Below, piece by piece: positions 8,983-17,169 of a stretch of 64,000 bases of DNA. The stretch covers positions 1 through 64,000 of the forward strand of contig NZ_SGWV01000014.1 in NCBI RefSeq assembly GCF_004216565.1. The letters are read 5' to 3'. The notes beneath the pieces are model-generated. The model ran no database searches and was not told where the DNA came from. It saw nothing but the letters and a program-made list of their open reading frames with translations. This DNA is from Sphaerotilus mobilis (lineage in GTDB: Bacteria > Pseudomonadota > Gammaproteobacteria > Burkholderiales > Burkholderiaceae_C). A program made the position numbers and the translations under genes. Numbering within the stretch: the first letter of the stretch is position 1; every line of letters begins with the position of its first letter.

Positions 8983-10287
8983 TCAGGCCGCGGCCTGCAC
9001 CAGCAGCGCGCCGCTGGTGCGGTTGGTGGTCGGGTCGACCACGATCAGCGCGCCGCCGACGCGGTTGGCCGCATAGGCCTCGACCGGCAGGGCCTGCTGG
9101 GTCTGGATCGTCACGTGGCCGATCTCGTTGACGCCGAGCTGGTGGGCGTCCACCTCGTCAAGGGTGTTGATGTCCAGCCGGTGCGCGATCTCGGTGATGC
9201 GGGCCTGCACCCAGCGGTTGCCGTGGCGGACCCAGTATTTGCGGCCCAGCACGGCCGGCTCGGTGTCCAGCCAGGCGAGGGTGGCCTGGAACTCCTGCAC
9301 CGTGCGGCTGCTGCCGGGCGTGAAGATCCAGTCGCCGCGCGAGACGTCGACCTGCCGGTCCAGCACGATGCCGGCGGACTGGCCGGCCTCGCAGGCGTCG
9401 ACGTCCAGACCGGCATGGCGCACGGCCGCCACGATGGCGGTCTCGCCGCTCGGAAAGATCTGCACCGCGTCGCCCGCCTTGACACTGCCGTGGGCGATGC
9501 GGCCCCAAAAGACACGGTGTTGATGACCGGTGCCTTCGCCCTCGTCGCGGGCGACGTATTGCACCGGCACCAGCAGGTTGCCGTCGTGCGCCTCATCGGT
9601 CACGGGCAGGGTCTCAAGCAGTTGCAGAAGCGTCGGGCCGGTGTACCAGTCCCAGTTGGCCGACGGCGTGGCGACGTTGTCGCCGCGCAGGGCTGACACC
9701 GGAACGATGCCCTTGACGGTGATGCCGGCCTCGGCCGCGAACTTCTCCAGCGCGATCGACACGGCCGTGAACGCCGCTTGGCTGCCGGCGTCGATGGCAT
9801 CGAGCTTGTTGACCGCGAAGACGATGCTCGGCACGCGCAGCAGCCGGGCCAGCAGGCTGTGGCGACGGGTCTGCGGCAGCAGGACCACCTCGGGCACGGA
9901 CGTGTCGAGCTTGGTGATGTCGACCAGCACGACCGCCGCATCGGAGCCGGCCGCCGCCGTCACCATGTTGCGGGTGTACTGCTCATGGCCGGGGGCGTCG
10001 GCGATGATGAACTTGCGCGTCTTGGTCGCGAAGTACTGGTAGGCGACGTCGATGGTGATGCCCTGCTCGCGCTCGGCCTCCAGGCCGTCGGTCAGCAGCG
10101 ACAGGTCGATCGGCGCACCGGCGGCGCGCTTCTCCAGCGCGTCGAGCTTGTCGGCCAGGATGCCGCGGCTGTCAAACAGCAGGCGTCCGATCAGCGTGCT
10201 CTTGCCGTCGTCCACGCTGCCAGCGGTCAGGAAGCGCAGCGCCTTGTGGGCCAGCTCGGCGCTCGCATCAATGTGTGAAGTGCTCAT
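8983..10287 (-). CDS. cysN: Sulfate adenylyltransferase subunit 1 (CysN)
   Basis: A 434-residue GTPase subunit of ATP sulfurylase that drives APS formation with CysD. GTP-binding motifs are AGSVDDGKST (P-loop), DAPGHEQYTRNM (switch II) and NKLDAID (G4). The ATG at 10287 gives the usual MSTSHIDAS-type start. The protein ends soon after the EF-Tu-like beta-barrel domains, so there is no fused APS kinase (CysC) domain. It is 34 bp upstream of cobA and 103 bp downstream of cysD; the latter gap holds a GC-rich palindromic repeat. Confidence 0.95.
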   Translation of the reverse strand: MSTSHIDASAELAHKALRFLTAGSVDDGKSTLIGRLLFDSRGILADKLDALEKRAAGAPIDLSLLTDGLEAEREQGITIDVAYQYFATKTRKFIIADAPGHEQYTRNMVTAAAGSDAAVVLVDITKLDTSVPEVVLLPQTRRHSLLARLLRVPSIVFAVNKLDAIDAGSQAAFTAVSIALEKFAAEAGITVKGIVPVSALRGDNVATPSANWDWYTGPTLLQLLETLPVTDEAHDGNLLVPVQYVARDEGEGTGHQHRVFWGRIAHGSVKAGDAVQIFPSGETAIVAAVRHAGLDVDACEAGQSAGIVLDRQVDVSRGDWIFTPGSSRTVQEFQATLAWLDTEPAVLGRKYWVRHGNRWVQARITEIAHRLDINTLDEVDAHQLGVNEIGHVTIQTQQALPVEAYAANRVGGALIVVDPTTNRTSGALLVQAAA

Positions 10288-10344
10288 GTGTGTTTTCGTG
10301 TTCTTCAAGCCGCATGCGCGGATCCGGCTCCGCCGGGCCGCTGC

Positions 10345-10391
10345 ATGAGCCCCCTCGGGGGGCAGCGACCGACAGGGAGCGTGGGGGCCGT
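10345..10391. repeat. GC-rich palindromic intergenic repeat between cysD and cysN
   Basis: The 103-bp gap contains GCCCCC (10349-10354) and GGGGGC (10358-10363) around a 3-base loop, then a G-rich tail running into the cysD stop. Elements of this look are common between genes in Burkholderiales genomes; that is background knowledge and was not searched here. It could form a mRNA hairpin that adjusts cysN expression relative to cysD. Confidence 0.5.
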
Positions 10392-11362
10392 CAGAAATAG
10401 CCTTCCTTCTTCCGGCGCTCCATCGACGCCTCGGAGGTGCGGTCATCCATGCGGGTTGCGCCACGCTCGGAGACCGTCACCTGCAGCGTCTCGGCGACGA
10501 TGTCGGCGGTGGTGGCCGCGTCGCTCTCGACCGGGCAGGTGCAGGTCATGTCGCCAACGGTGCGAAAGCGCACGTCGACCGTCTCGACCACGTCGCTCGC
10601 GTCCGGCGGCGTCACCTCGGTCACGGGCACCAGCAGGCCCTTGCGGCGGTAGATCTCGCGCTTGTGGGTGTAGTAGATGCCGGGCAGCGGGATGTTCTCG
10701 CGAGCGATGTAGAGCCAGACATCGAGCTCGGTCCAGTTGCTGATCGGGAAGGCGCGGAAGTGCTCGCCCGGCTTGATGCGGGTGTTGAACAGGCTCCACA
10801 GCTCGGGCCGCTGTTCCTTGGGCTGCCATTGGCCGAAGCTGTCGCGGTGGCTGAAGATGCGCTCCTTGGCGCGCGCCTTTTCCTCGTCGCGACGGGCGCC
10901 GCCGATCATGCAGTCGAAGCGGTGTTCCTCGATGGTCTCCAGCAGCGTCACCGTCTGGTGGCCGTTGCGCGATTCCAGCGGGTGGGCCAGGCGGATCGTG
11001 CCTTTGGCGATGGACTCGTCGAGGTGGCCCACGATCAGTCGCTCGCCCATCTCGGCGATGCGCTCGTCGCGGAACTGGATCACCTCGGGGAAGTTGTGGC
11101 CGGTGTCCACATGGACCAGCGGGAACGGCAGCTTGCCGGCAAAGCGCGGGCGTTCACCCGCTGCGCTCACCTTGCGCTTGAAGGCCTTCTCGGCGAGGTG
11201 CAGCACCACGCAGGAATCCTTGCCGCTGGAGAACAGCAGGCCAGGGCGCTCGAAGGCGCCGGCCACCTCGCGCAGGATGAAGATGGCCTCTTCCTCGAGG
11301 GCATCGAGGTGGCGATGGTCCACGTCGGGCAGCAGTTGGGTCATGGTCGTCGGGGCGTTCAT
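10391..11362 (-). CDS. cysD: Sulfate adenylyltransferase subunit 2 (CysD)
   Basis: A 323-residue catalytic subunit of ATP sulfurylase, an adenine-nucleotide alpha-hydrolase. The PP-loop is SSGKDSCVVLHLAEKAF near residue 45. Further family signs are HVDTGHNFPEV, FDCMIGGARRDEEKARAKERIFSHRD and TELDVWLYIARE. It ends in SMERRKKEGYF, the normal CysD tail. Starts at 11362 or 11344 are both possible in frame. It makes APS together with CysN and follows cysH in the operon. Confidence 0.96.
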   Translation of the reverse strand: MNAPTTMTQLLPDVDHRHLDALEEEAIFILREVAGAFERPGLLFSSGKDSCVVLHLAEKAFKRKVSAAGERPRFAGKLPFPLVHVDTGHNFPEVIQFRDERIAEMGERLIVGHLDESIAKGTIRLAHPLESRNGHQTVTLLETIEEHRFDCMIGGARRDEEKARAKERIFSHRDSFGQWQPKEQRPELWSLFNTRIKPGEHFRAFPISNWTELDVWLYIARENIPLPGIYYTHKREIYRRKGLLVPVTEVTPPDASDVVETVDVRFRTVGDMTCTCPVESDAATTADIVAETLQVTVSERGATRMDDRTSEASMERRKKEGYF

Positions 11363-11394
11363 GGCTTGTGATTGTCGGGGGGCGGTCCGGGGCT

Positions 11395-12135
11395 TCAGCC
11401 CTGGCCAGCCTCGGCCTGGTGGACGTGCAGGCCGCATTCCTTGGCGTTCTCGTCCTCCCACCACCAGCGACCGGCGCGGAAGTCCTCGCCCACCGCGATC
11501 TCGCGGGTGCAGGGCGCGCAGCCGATGCTGGGCATGAACTGGTCATGCAGCGGGTTGTAGGGGATGCCGTGGCTGGCGATGTAGTGCCACACGTCGTTCC
11601 AGGTCCATTCGATCAGCGGGTTGAACTTGGCGCGGCCGGCGTCGTCGGCCTCGACGCGTTGCATGCCGCCGCGGCTGTTGGACTGCTCGCGGCGCAGGCC
11701 GGTGATCCAGCCGCTGCGGTCGGCCAGCATGCGCGACAGCGGTTCGAGCTTGCGGATGCCGCAGCATGCCTTGCGCAGCGCGATGCTGTCGTACATGGCC
11801 TTGTCGCCGTGGTCGCGCACAAAGGTGATCACGGACTCGTTTTTCGGCTCGTAGACCTCGACCTTGAGGCCCTGCGGCGCGTAGTGCGTCTCCAGACGGC
11901 CGATCAGCGCGACGGTCTCGGCGTGCAGCGCGCCGGTCTGCAGCGTGCCGATCGCGATCGGCAGGCCGTGGCGCTGGATCAGGTCGGTGACGACCATGTC
12001 CTCGGCGCCCAGGCTGGTGGCCTGCACGACGCGGCCCGGGTGGGCGGCGGCGGCTTCGCGCAGCGTCTGGACGGCCTGCGCGAGGCGGTCGTCGTAGCCC
12101 GGCTTCTCGCGGGCGTAGAGGTCGATGGCACCCAT
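11395..12135 (-). CDS. cysH: Phosphoadenylyl/adenylyl-sulfate reductase (CysH)
   Basis: A 246-residue reductase that converts activated sulfate to sulfite with thioredoxin. It has the PP-loop-like region ATSLGAEDMV, the catalytic KECGLH motif at the C-terminus, and both Cys pairs that bind a [4Fe-4S] cluster (KACCGIRK and GCAPC). In this family the cluster marks the APS-type enzymes, whereas enterobacterial PAPS reductases lack it. With no cysC in the operon, APS is the likely substrate. The gene lies 23 bp downstream of the DUF934 gene. Confidence 0.93.
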   Translation of the reverse strand: MGAIDLYAREKPGYDDRLAQAVQTLREAAAAHPGRVVQATSLGAEDMVVTDLIQRHGLPIAIGTLQTGALHAETVALIGRLETHYAPQGLKVEVYEPKNESVITFVRDHGDKAMYDSIALRKACCGIRKLEPLSRMLADRSGWITGLRREQSNSRGGMQRVEADDAGRAKFNPLIEWTWNDVWHYIASHGIPYNPLHDQFMPSIGCAPCTREIAVGEDFRAGRWWWEDENAKECGLHVHQAEAGQG

Positions 12136-12158
12136 GTCGTGGCTCCGTGTCGACGCGC

Positions 12159-12701
12159 TCAGATGGCCGCGCCGGCGTTGACGAACTCGGCCTCATCGGC
12201 CTTCCAGGCGGCATCGGCCGGACGCTTGAACAGCGGCCGGGTCTCGCTCACATCGCCTTGGTAGTGGCCGCCGAAGAAGCCCAGTGCCCGCTCGGCCGCC
12301 TCGACCGACTGGTCATGGCGCAGCACCACCGCGTCCACGCCGCAGCGCTGCAGCAGCGGCAGCATGTCGACCAGCACGTCGCCCCGGGCGCGCACCTCAC
12401 CGGCAAAGCGGTAGCGGCGGCGCAGCAGGCGGGCCTGGCTGTAGGCGCGGCCGTCGACCCACTTCGGGAACTCGAGGACGACCAGCGCCAGGCGCGGCAG
12501 GTCGCCTGCAAGGTTCTCCACGTCGTCGGTGTTGGCCAGGATCACGCCGGTGCGCAGGCCGGCGGGCCAGGTGTCGCGCACGGCGTGCCATTGCTCAAGC
12601 GTGAGCAGCTGGCCGTCACGGGCGATCGGGTGCGGCGACGGGCCGTCCTCGCCGCCGACGGTGGTCCAGGCGGGGTCGTGGTGGGTGGTGATGAACTTCA
12701 T
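12159..12701 (-). CDS. DUF934 protein, sulfite-reduction associated
   Basis: A 180-residue DUF934 family protein, usually annotated as an oxidoreductase probably involved in sulfite reduction. It is constantly found between cysI and cysH in beta- and gammaproteobacteria. Typical stretches are GVILANTDDVENL, LALVVLEFPKWVDGRAYSQARLLRRR and ALGFFGGHYQGDV. The ATG at 12701 gives MKFITTHHD; the longer frame upstream is antisense-like. It has no recognised cofactor motif, and its exact role in siroheme sulfite reduction is unresolved. Confidence 0.9.
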   Translation of the reverse strand: MKFITTHHDPAWTTVGGEDGPSPHPIARDGQLLTLEQWHAVRDTWPAGLRTGVILANTDDVENLAGDLPRLALVVLEFPKWVDGRAYSQARLLRRRYRFAGEVRARGDVLVDMLPLLQRCGVDAVVLRHDQSVEAAERALGFFGGHYQGDVSETRPLFKRPADAAWKADEAEFVNAGAAI

Positions 12702-12741
12702 GGTCGTGGGTTCCAGATCTCGATGACGGTCGGGCCCGAAC

Positions 12742-14451
12742 TCAGGCTTCGGCGCGGGCCGTGGCCGTGCGCTGCGCGTTGGCGGCGACCTTGAAGGGAT
12801 CGATGCCGAGCCGGTGCACCGCGTCGATGAACTTCTCGCCCGACAGGCGCTGCGCGCGGTAGGTGTCGAGGATGGCCTCGACCGCATCGGCGACCTCGCT
12901 GGCCGCGAAGGACGGCCCGATCACCTTGCCGGGCACGGCCACCGGCGCGTGGTCCGAGCCGTCCGAGCCGCCCAGCGTCAGCTGATACCACTCGGTGCCG
13001 TCCTTGTCGACGCCGAGGATGCCGATGTGGCCGCTGTGGTGGTGGCCGCAGCTGTTGATGCAGCCGCTGATGTGCAGGTCGATCTCGCCGATGTCGAAGA
13101 CCTCGTCGAGGTCGTCGAAGCGGGCGGTCAGTTCCTCGGCGACTGGGATCGAGCGCGCGTTGGCGAGCGCGCAGAAGTCGCCACCCGGGCAGGCGATCAT
13201 GTCCGTCACCAGGCCGATGTTGGGCGTGGCGTAGCCGGCCGCCTTGGCCGCCTCGTACAGGGCTGGCAGGTCACTCGCCGCGACCCAGGGCAGCAGCAGG
13301 TTCTGGTCGTGCGTGACGCGCAGCTCGCCGCAGCTGTAGCGGTCGGCCAGGTCGGCGGCCAGGTCCATCTGCACGTCGGTGGCATCGCCCGGCGCCTGCC
13401 CGGCGCGCTTGACCGACAGCGTCACCGCCCGGTAGCCGGCGACCTGATGGGCGTGCACGTTGCGCTGCAGCCAGCGCTCGTAGGCCTTCGGTGCGGAGGT
13501 CTGCGCGGCGGCCGCAGCGGCGTCGAACTCGGCGCGCGGCACGACACCGGCCGGCCTTACGAAACAGGCGTTGACGCGGTCGAACTCGGCCTGCGTGACG
13601 ATCTGGGCGTCGCCGTCGACGTCATGCGCCAGGATGGCCGCGAACTCGGCCGCGACCGCGTCGAAGAACTTCTGGCCCTCGGCCTTGACGAGGATCTTGA
13701 TGCGCGCCTTGTAGGCGTTGTCGCGCCGGCCGTAGCGGTTGTAGACCCGCACGACGGCCTCGATGTAGACGAGGATCTGCTGCCAGGGCACGAACTCGCT
13801 GATGACGCTGCCGATGATGGGCGTGCGGCCCATGCCGCCGCCGACCTGGACCCGGAAACCGATCTCGCCGGCCGCGTTCTTCACCAGCTTCAGGCCGATG
13901 TCATGCCAGCCGATCGCGGCGCGGTCCTCGCGGGCACCGCTGACCGCGATCTTGAACTTGCGCGGCAGGAAGGCGAACTCGGGGTGCAGCGTGCTCCATT
14001 GGCGCAGGATCTCGCAGTAGGGGCGCGGATCGATCTCCTCGTCCGCCGCCACGCCGGCCAGCGCGTCGCTGGTGATGTTGCGGATGCAGTTGCCGCTGGT
14101 CTGGATGCCGTGCATGTCCACGCTGGCCAGCCGGTCCATCACATCGGCCGCCTGCGGCAGGGGGATCCAGTTGTACTGGACGTTCTGCCGGGTGGTGAAG
14201 TGGGCGTAGCTGCGGTCGAACTCGCGGGCGATCTGGGCCAGCGCGCGCAGCTGGCGGCTGTTGAGCTCGCCGTAGGGCACGGCCACGCGCAGCATCGGCG
14301 CATGGCGCTGGATGTACCAGCCGTTCTGCAGCCGCAGCGGGCGGAACTCGTCGTCGCCGAGCTGGCCGGCGAGGTTGCGCTTGAGCTGGTCGCGGAACTG
14401 GTCGGCGCGGGCGCGCACGAACTGGCGGTCGAAGTCGGTGTACTGGTACAT
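12742..14451 (-). CDS. cysI: Siroheme sulfite reductase (CysI)
   Basis: A 569-residue hemoprotein that reduces sulfite to sulfide by six electrons. The coupled siroheme/[4Fe-4S] centre is seen as CPGGDFC (Cys-x5-Cys) and CINSCGHHH (Cys-x3-Cys), and the TSGNCIRNIT repeat region is present. The ATG at 14451 begins MYQYTDFDRQFV, the usual start. No NADPH flavoprotein (cysJ) is encoded here, so electrons probably come from a ferredoxin, perhaps the fdxA/reductase pair close by. It is followed by the DUF934 gene and preceded by the TauE-like gene. Confidence 0.95.
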   Translation of the reverse strand: MYQYTDFDRQFVRARADQFRDQLKRNLAGQLGDDEFRPLRLQNGWYIQRHAPMLRVAVPYGELNSRQLRALAQIAREFDRSYAHFTTRQNVQYNWIPLPQAADVMDRLASVDMHGIQTSGNCIRNITSDALAGVAADEEIDPRPYCEILRQWSTLHPEFAFLPRKFKIAVSGAREDRAAIGWHDIGLKLVKNAAGEIGFRVQVGGGMGRTPIIGSVISEFVPWQQILVYIEAVVRVYNRYGRRDNAYKARIKILVKAEGQKFFDAVAAEFAAILAHDVDGDAQIVTQAEFDRVNACFVRPAGVVPRAEFDAAAAAAQTSAPKAYERWLQRNVHAHQVAGYRAVTLSVKRAGQAPGDATDVQMDLAADLADRYSCGELRVTHDQNLLLPWVAASDLPALYEAAKAAGYATPNIGLVTDMIACPGGDFCALANARSIPVAEELTARFDDLDEVFDIGEIDLHISGCINSCGHHHSGHIGILGVDKDGTEWYQLTLGGSDGSDHAPVAVPGKVIGPSFAASEVADAVEAILDTYRAQRLSGEKFIDAVHRLGIDPFKVAANAQRTATARAEA

Positions 14452-14486
14452 GGCGGTCGTCGGCGAAGGGCGTCGGTTGAAGCGGG

Positions 14487-15278
14487 TCAGGCGATCAGCA
14501 GGATTTTCCGCGCCGCCAGCAGCAGCGCGCAGGACAGGGCCACGCGGGTCCAGATGTCGGGCAACAGCTTGGTCAGGCGAGCACCGATCCAGATGGCCGG
14601 CACCGAGCCGATCAGCAACTCGATCAACAAGGCCCAATGCACGTTGCCTAGCGTGGCGTGACCGATGCCGGCCACCAGGGTCAGCGGCACGGCGTGGGCG
14701 ATGTCGGTGCCGACCAGGCGCGGCGTGGGCAGGCGAGGGTAGAGCAGCAGGATCAGCGTCGCGCCGAGTGCGCCGGCACCGATCGAGCTGAGCGAGACCA
14801 GCACACCCAGGATCACGCCGCAGACCAGCGTCAGCCAGGGGCGGCGCGTGTCGGTGATCCAGCGCTCCAGCCACAGGCCGACCCGGTGCCAGACCGGCCG
14901 CAGGATGATGGTCACGGCGGTCAGCACCAGCGCGATGCCGAGCGCGAAGCTCAGCAGGCTGTCGGCCTGCTTGGTGATGCCCACCATGTGCATCCAGGCG
15001 GTGGTGCCGATCGAGGCCGGGATGCTGCCGGCCAGCAGCAGCGTGGTGATCTTGTAGTCGACGTGGCCGTGGCGGTGGTGCGCCCAGGAGCCCGAGACCT
15101 TGGTCAGGCCGGCGAACCACAGGTCGGTGCCGATCGCGACGGCCTTGTCCAGGTGGAAGACGGAGATCAGCAGCGGCGTCATCAGTGAGCCGCCGCCGAC
15201 GCCGGTCACGCCGACGATCAGGCCGATGCCAAAGCCGCTGAAGATCGCGAGCCAGTCGATGGGAGGAAGCCAGTCCAT
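14487..15278 (-). CDS. TauE/SafE-family sulfite/sulfonate exporter
   Basis: A 263-residue membrane protein with about eight hydrophobic segments and the family hallmark GVTGVGGGSLMTPLL near the N-terminus, repeated more weakly in the second half (LSSIGAGALGATLILLLYPR). An ATG at 15311 is also in frame. It is the first gene of the cys operon and so probably moves sulfate, sulfite or a related anion; the direction of transport cannot be read from sequence. It lies 35 bp upstream of cysI. Confidence 0.88.
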   Translation of the reverse strand: MDWLPPIDWLAIFSGFGIGLIVGVTGVGGGSLMTPLLISVFHLDKAVAIGTDLWFAGLTKVSGSWAHHRHGHVDYKITTLLLAGSIPASIGTTAWMHMVGITKQADSLLSFALGIALVLTAVTIILRPVWHRVGLWLERWITDTRRPWLTLVCGVILGVLVSLSSIGAGALGATLILLLYPRLPTPRLVGTDIAHAVPLTLVAGIGHATLGNVHWALLIELLIGSVPAIWIGARLTKLLPDIWTRVALSCALLLAARKILLIA

Positions 15279-15350
15279 GAGGTCCAGTGGTTGTGCACGG
15301 CTCGCCGGCAACAGGGGCCAGTGACCAGGGACGCGACTCTAGAGACAGGC

Positions 15351-15388
15351 TTCATATAAACAAACTACATATTCAGATGATGCTTATG
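15351..15388. promoter_or_regulatory. AT-rich control region of the cys operon
   Basis: The gap between the divergent tauE-like and patatin genes contains an AT-rich stretch in an otherwise GC-rich region, with runs such as TTCATATAAACAAAC and ACATATTCAG. This is where the minus-strand cys operon promoter and a CysB-type LysR regulator site would be expected. No exact consensus could be assigned, so the regulator is inference. Confidence 0.4.
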
Positions 15389-15442
15389 GGTCCGTGGAAT
15401 ATGACGAGGAAAGCGGCGATCTGGACCGCTGGGGCCGCTCCC

Positions 15443-15448
15443 TAGAAT
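15443..15448 (+). promoter_or_regulatory. -10 element (TAGAAT) giving a probable leaderless patatin mRNA
   Basis: TAGAAT matches the sigma-70 -10 consensus at 5 of 6 bases and ends 6 nt before the ATG at 15455. Transcription would then start at or next to the A of ATG. No ribosome binding site is visible upstream of the ATG. Confidence 0.45.
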
Positions 15449-15454
15449 CTGGCC

Positions 15455-16531
15455 ATGTTTGCCCCGACCCGTTTCGCTCCGACCCTGTCCCCCCTTCCGT
15501 CCTTGCAACCGGCCGCCCACGCCGTGCGGCGCCACCTCGGCGGTCTGGCCGTCGCGCTGACGCTGCTGATCACCGGTTGCGCGACCGCACCGGGCGGGCC
15601 GCAGGCGCCGGTGGTGGCGGGCGGGATCGACGCCTCCGGCGGCACGCTGCCGACCGTGCCGACCACACCGCCGGACGGCGCTGCGTCCTCGCCGGGAGGG
15701 GTGGTCGAGCCGCCGCCGGTCGTGGTGGTTCCGCCAACGCCTCCCACGCCCCCGAAGCCGCCGCGCATCGGTCTGGCGCTGGGTGGCGGTGCCGCGCGCG
15801 GCTTCGCGCACATCGGCGTGATCCAGGTGCTGGAGGAACACGGCATCCGCCCCGACCTCGTCGTCGGCACCTCGGCCGGCAGTCTGGTGGCGGCGCTGTA
15901 TGCGTCCGGCCACAACGGCCAGGCGTTGGCGAAGCTGGCCGACACGATGGACGAGGCCACCATCACCGACTGGTCCTTCCCGCTGCGCGGCGTGATCCGC
16001 GGCGAGGCGCTCGCGCGTTACGTCCGCAACCAGACCGGCAGCAAGACCATTGAGCAGATGAAGATGCCGCTGGGCATCGTCGCCACCGACCTCGACGACG
16101 GCTCGGGCATCCTGTTCCGGCGTGGTGACGCGGGCACGGCGGTGCGGGCGTCCAGTTCGGTGCCGGCGGTGTTCCAGCCGGTCACGATCGGCGGGCGTGA
16201 ATACGTCGACGGCGGTCTGGTCGCGCCGGTGCCGGTGCGCTATGCGCGCCAGATGGGCGCCGAACTGATCATCGCGGTCGACATCTCGTCGCCGCCCGAA
16301 GGCGCCGCCACCGGCGACGCCATGAAGATGCTGCTGCAGACCTTCTCGATCATGGGCCGCAGCATCAACAACTTCGAGCTTCGGGAGGCGGATGTGGTCC
16401 TCCGGCCGAAGCTCAACGGCATCTCCAGCGCCGATTTTTCGGCCCGCAAGCGCTCGATCCAGGCTGGCCGCGACATCGCGCTGGCGATGCTGACCGAGCT
16501 GAAGAACAAGATCCTGGCGAAGACGCGCTGA
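15455..16531 (+). CDS. Patatin-like phospholipase lipoprotein (RssA-like)
   Basis: A 358-residue lipid-acyl hydrolase of the patatin family. The N-terminus is a lipoprotein signal ending LLITGC, followed by a Pro-rich linker of about 65 residues. The catalytic domain has the oxyanion loop GGGAARG, the nucleophile elbow GTSAGS (Ser of GxSxG), and the Asp of the dyad in VDGGLVAPVPV. It is therefore expected to be attached to an envelope membrane and to cleave phospholipids. It is monocistronic and converges on the DUF192 gene with a 27-bp gap. Confidence 0.9.
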   Translation: MFAPTRFAPTLSPLPSLQPAAHAVRRHLGGLAVALTLLITGCATAPGGPQAPVVAGGIDASGGTLPTVPTTPPDGAASSPGGVVEPPPVVVVPPTPPTPPKPPRIGLALGGGAARGFAHIGVIQVLEEHGIRPDLVVGTSAGSLVAALYASGHNGQALAKLADTMDEATITDWSFPLRGVIRGEALARYVRNQTGSKTIEQMKMPLGIVATDLDDGSGILFRRGDAGTAVRASSSVPAVFQPVTIGGREYVDGGLVAPVPVRYARQMGAELIIAVDISSPPEGAATGDAMKMLLQTFSIMGRSINNFELREADVVLRPKLNGISSADFSARKRSIQAGRDIALAMLTELKNKILAKTR

Positions 16532-16558
16532 GCGTCTGGGCCCGTCGGCGCGGCGGTG

Positions 16559-17095
16559 TCAGCGCTTGGCGAACGGCCCGCCGCCGATCTTGTCGCCGGC
16601 CTTGAAGCCGCGCTTGGCGAACCAGCCTTGGTTCATCTCCAGCGCGTAACGCACCGGCTCGCGGGGGCAGTGCGAAGTGTCGTTCTGCGGCTGCATGTCG
16701 GCGATGTTGACGATGCGACCGTCGTCGGCCAGGAAGGCGATCGACAGCGGCAGCAGTGTGTTGCGCATCCAGAAGCAGTGCATGTCCGGGCCGTCGAACA
16801 CGAACAACATGCCGTGGTTGGGCGGCATCGACGGGCGGTTCATCAGGCCGATCTGGCGCTGGGTCGAGTTGGCGGCCAGTTCGGCCTCGATCCGGTGCAT
16901 GCCCGCGCTCAGCTCGATCGTCGGCAACTGCTGGACCTGCGCCCGTGCCGGCATGGCGACGGACATGGCCAGCAGCGCCAGCAGCGTCAACAGGGACAGG
17001 GTGACCCCGCAGAGCCGGTGACGCAGCGCGTGGTGCAGCGTGCGGTACAGAGGTGGCTTGATACCTGTTGGGGTAGTCATCTTGATCTGGATCAT
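16559..17095 (-). CDS. DUF192 secreted/periplasmic protein
   Basis: A 178-residue DUF192 protein with an N-terminal hydrophobic signal (CGVTLSLLTLLALLAMSVAMPARA) and the family core: QIGLMNRPSMPPNHGMLFVF, then HCFWMRNTLLPLSIAFLADDGRIVNI. The ATG at 17080 is an alternative start. The first ATG overlaps an FNR-type box that controls the divergent ccoI gene, which slightly favours the later start. Function of the family is unknown; these small beta-fold proteins are usually exported. Confidence 0.85.
   Translation of the reverse strand: MIQIKMTTPTGIKPPLYRTLHHALRHRLCGVTLSLLTLLALLAMSVAMPARAQVQQLPTIELSAGMHRIEAELAANSTQRQIGLMNRPSMPPNHGMLFVFDGPDMHCFWMRNTLLPLSIAFLADDGRIVNIADMQPQNDTSHCPREPVRYALEMNQGWFAKRGFKAGDKIGGGPFAKR
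17082..17095 (+). promoter_or_regulatory. FNR-type box upstream of ccoI
   Basis: TTGATCTGGATCAT matches the FNR/ANR consensus TTGAT-N4-ATCAA at 9 of 10 bases. Its centre (17088.5) lies 41 bp upstream of the start predicted from a -10-like CAGAAT at 17117-17122 (4 of 6). This is class II activator geometry for ccoI (ATG 17170). It overlaps the 5' end of the divergent DUF192 gene. Confidence 0.75.
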
Positions 17096-17169
17096 GTTGA
17101 ATTGATGGCTCTGTTTCAGAATGCACCGGACCGGTTGATCCGCTGCCGGCCCAGCCACCTGTCCGAGCC

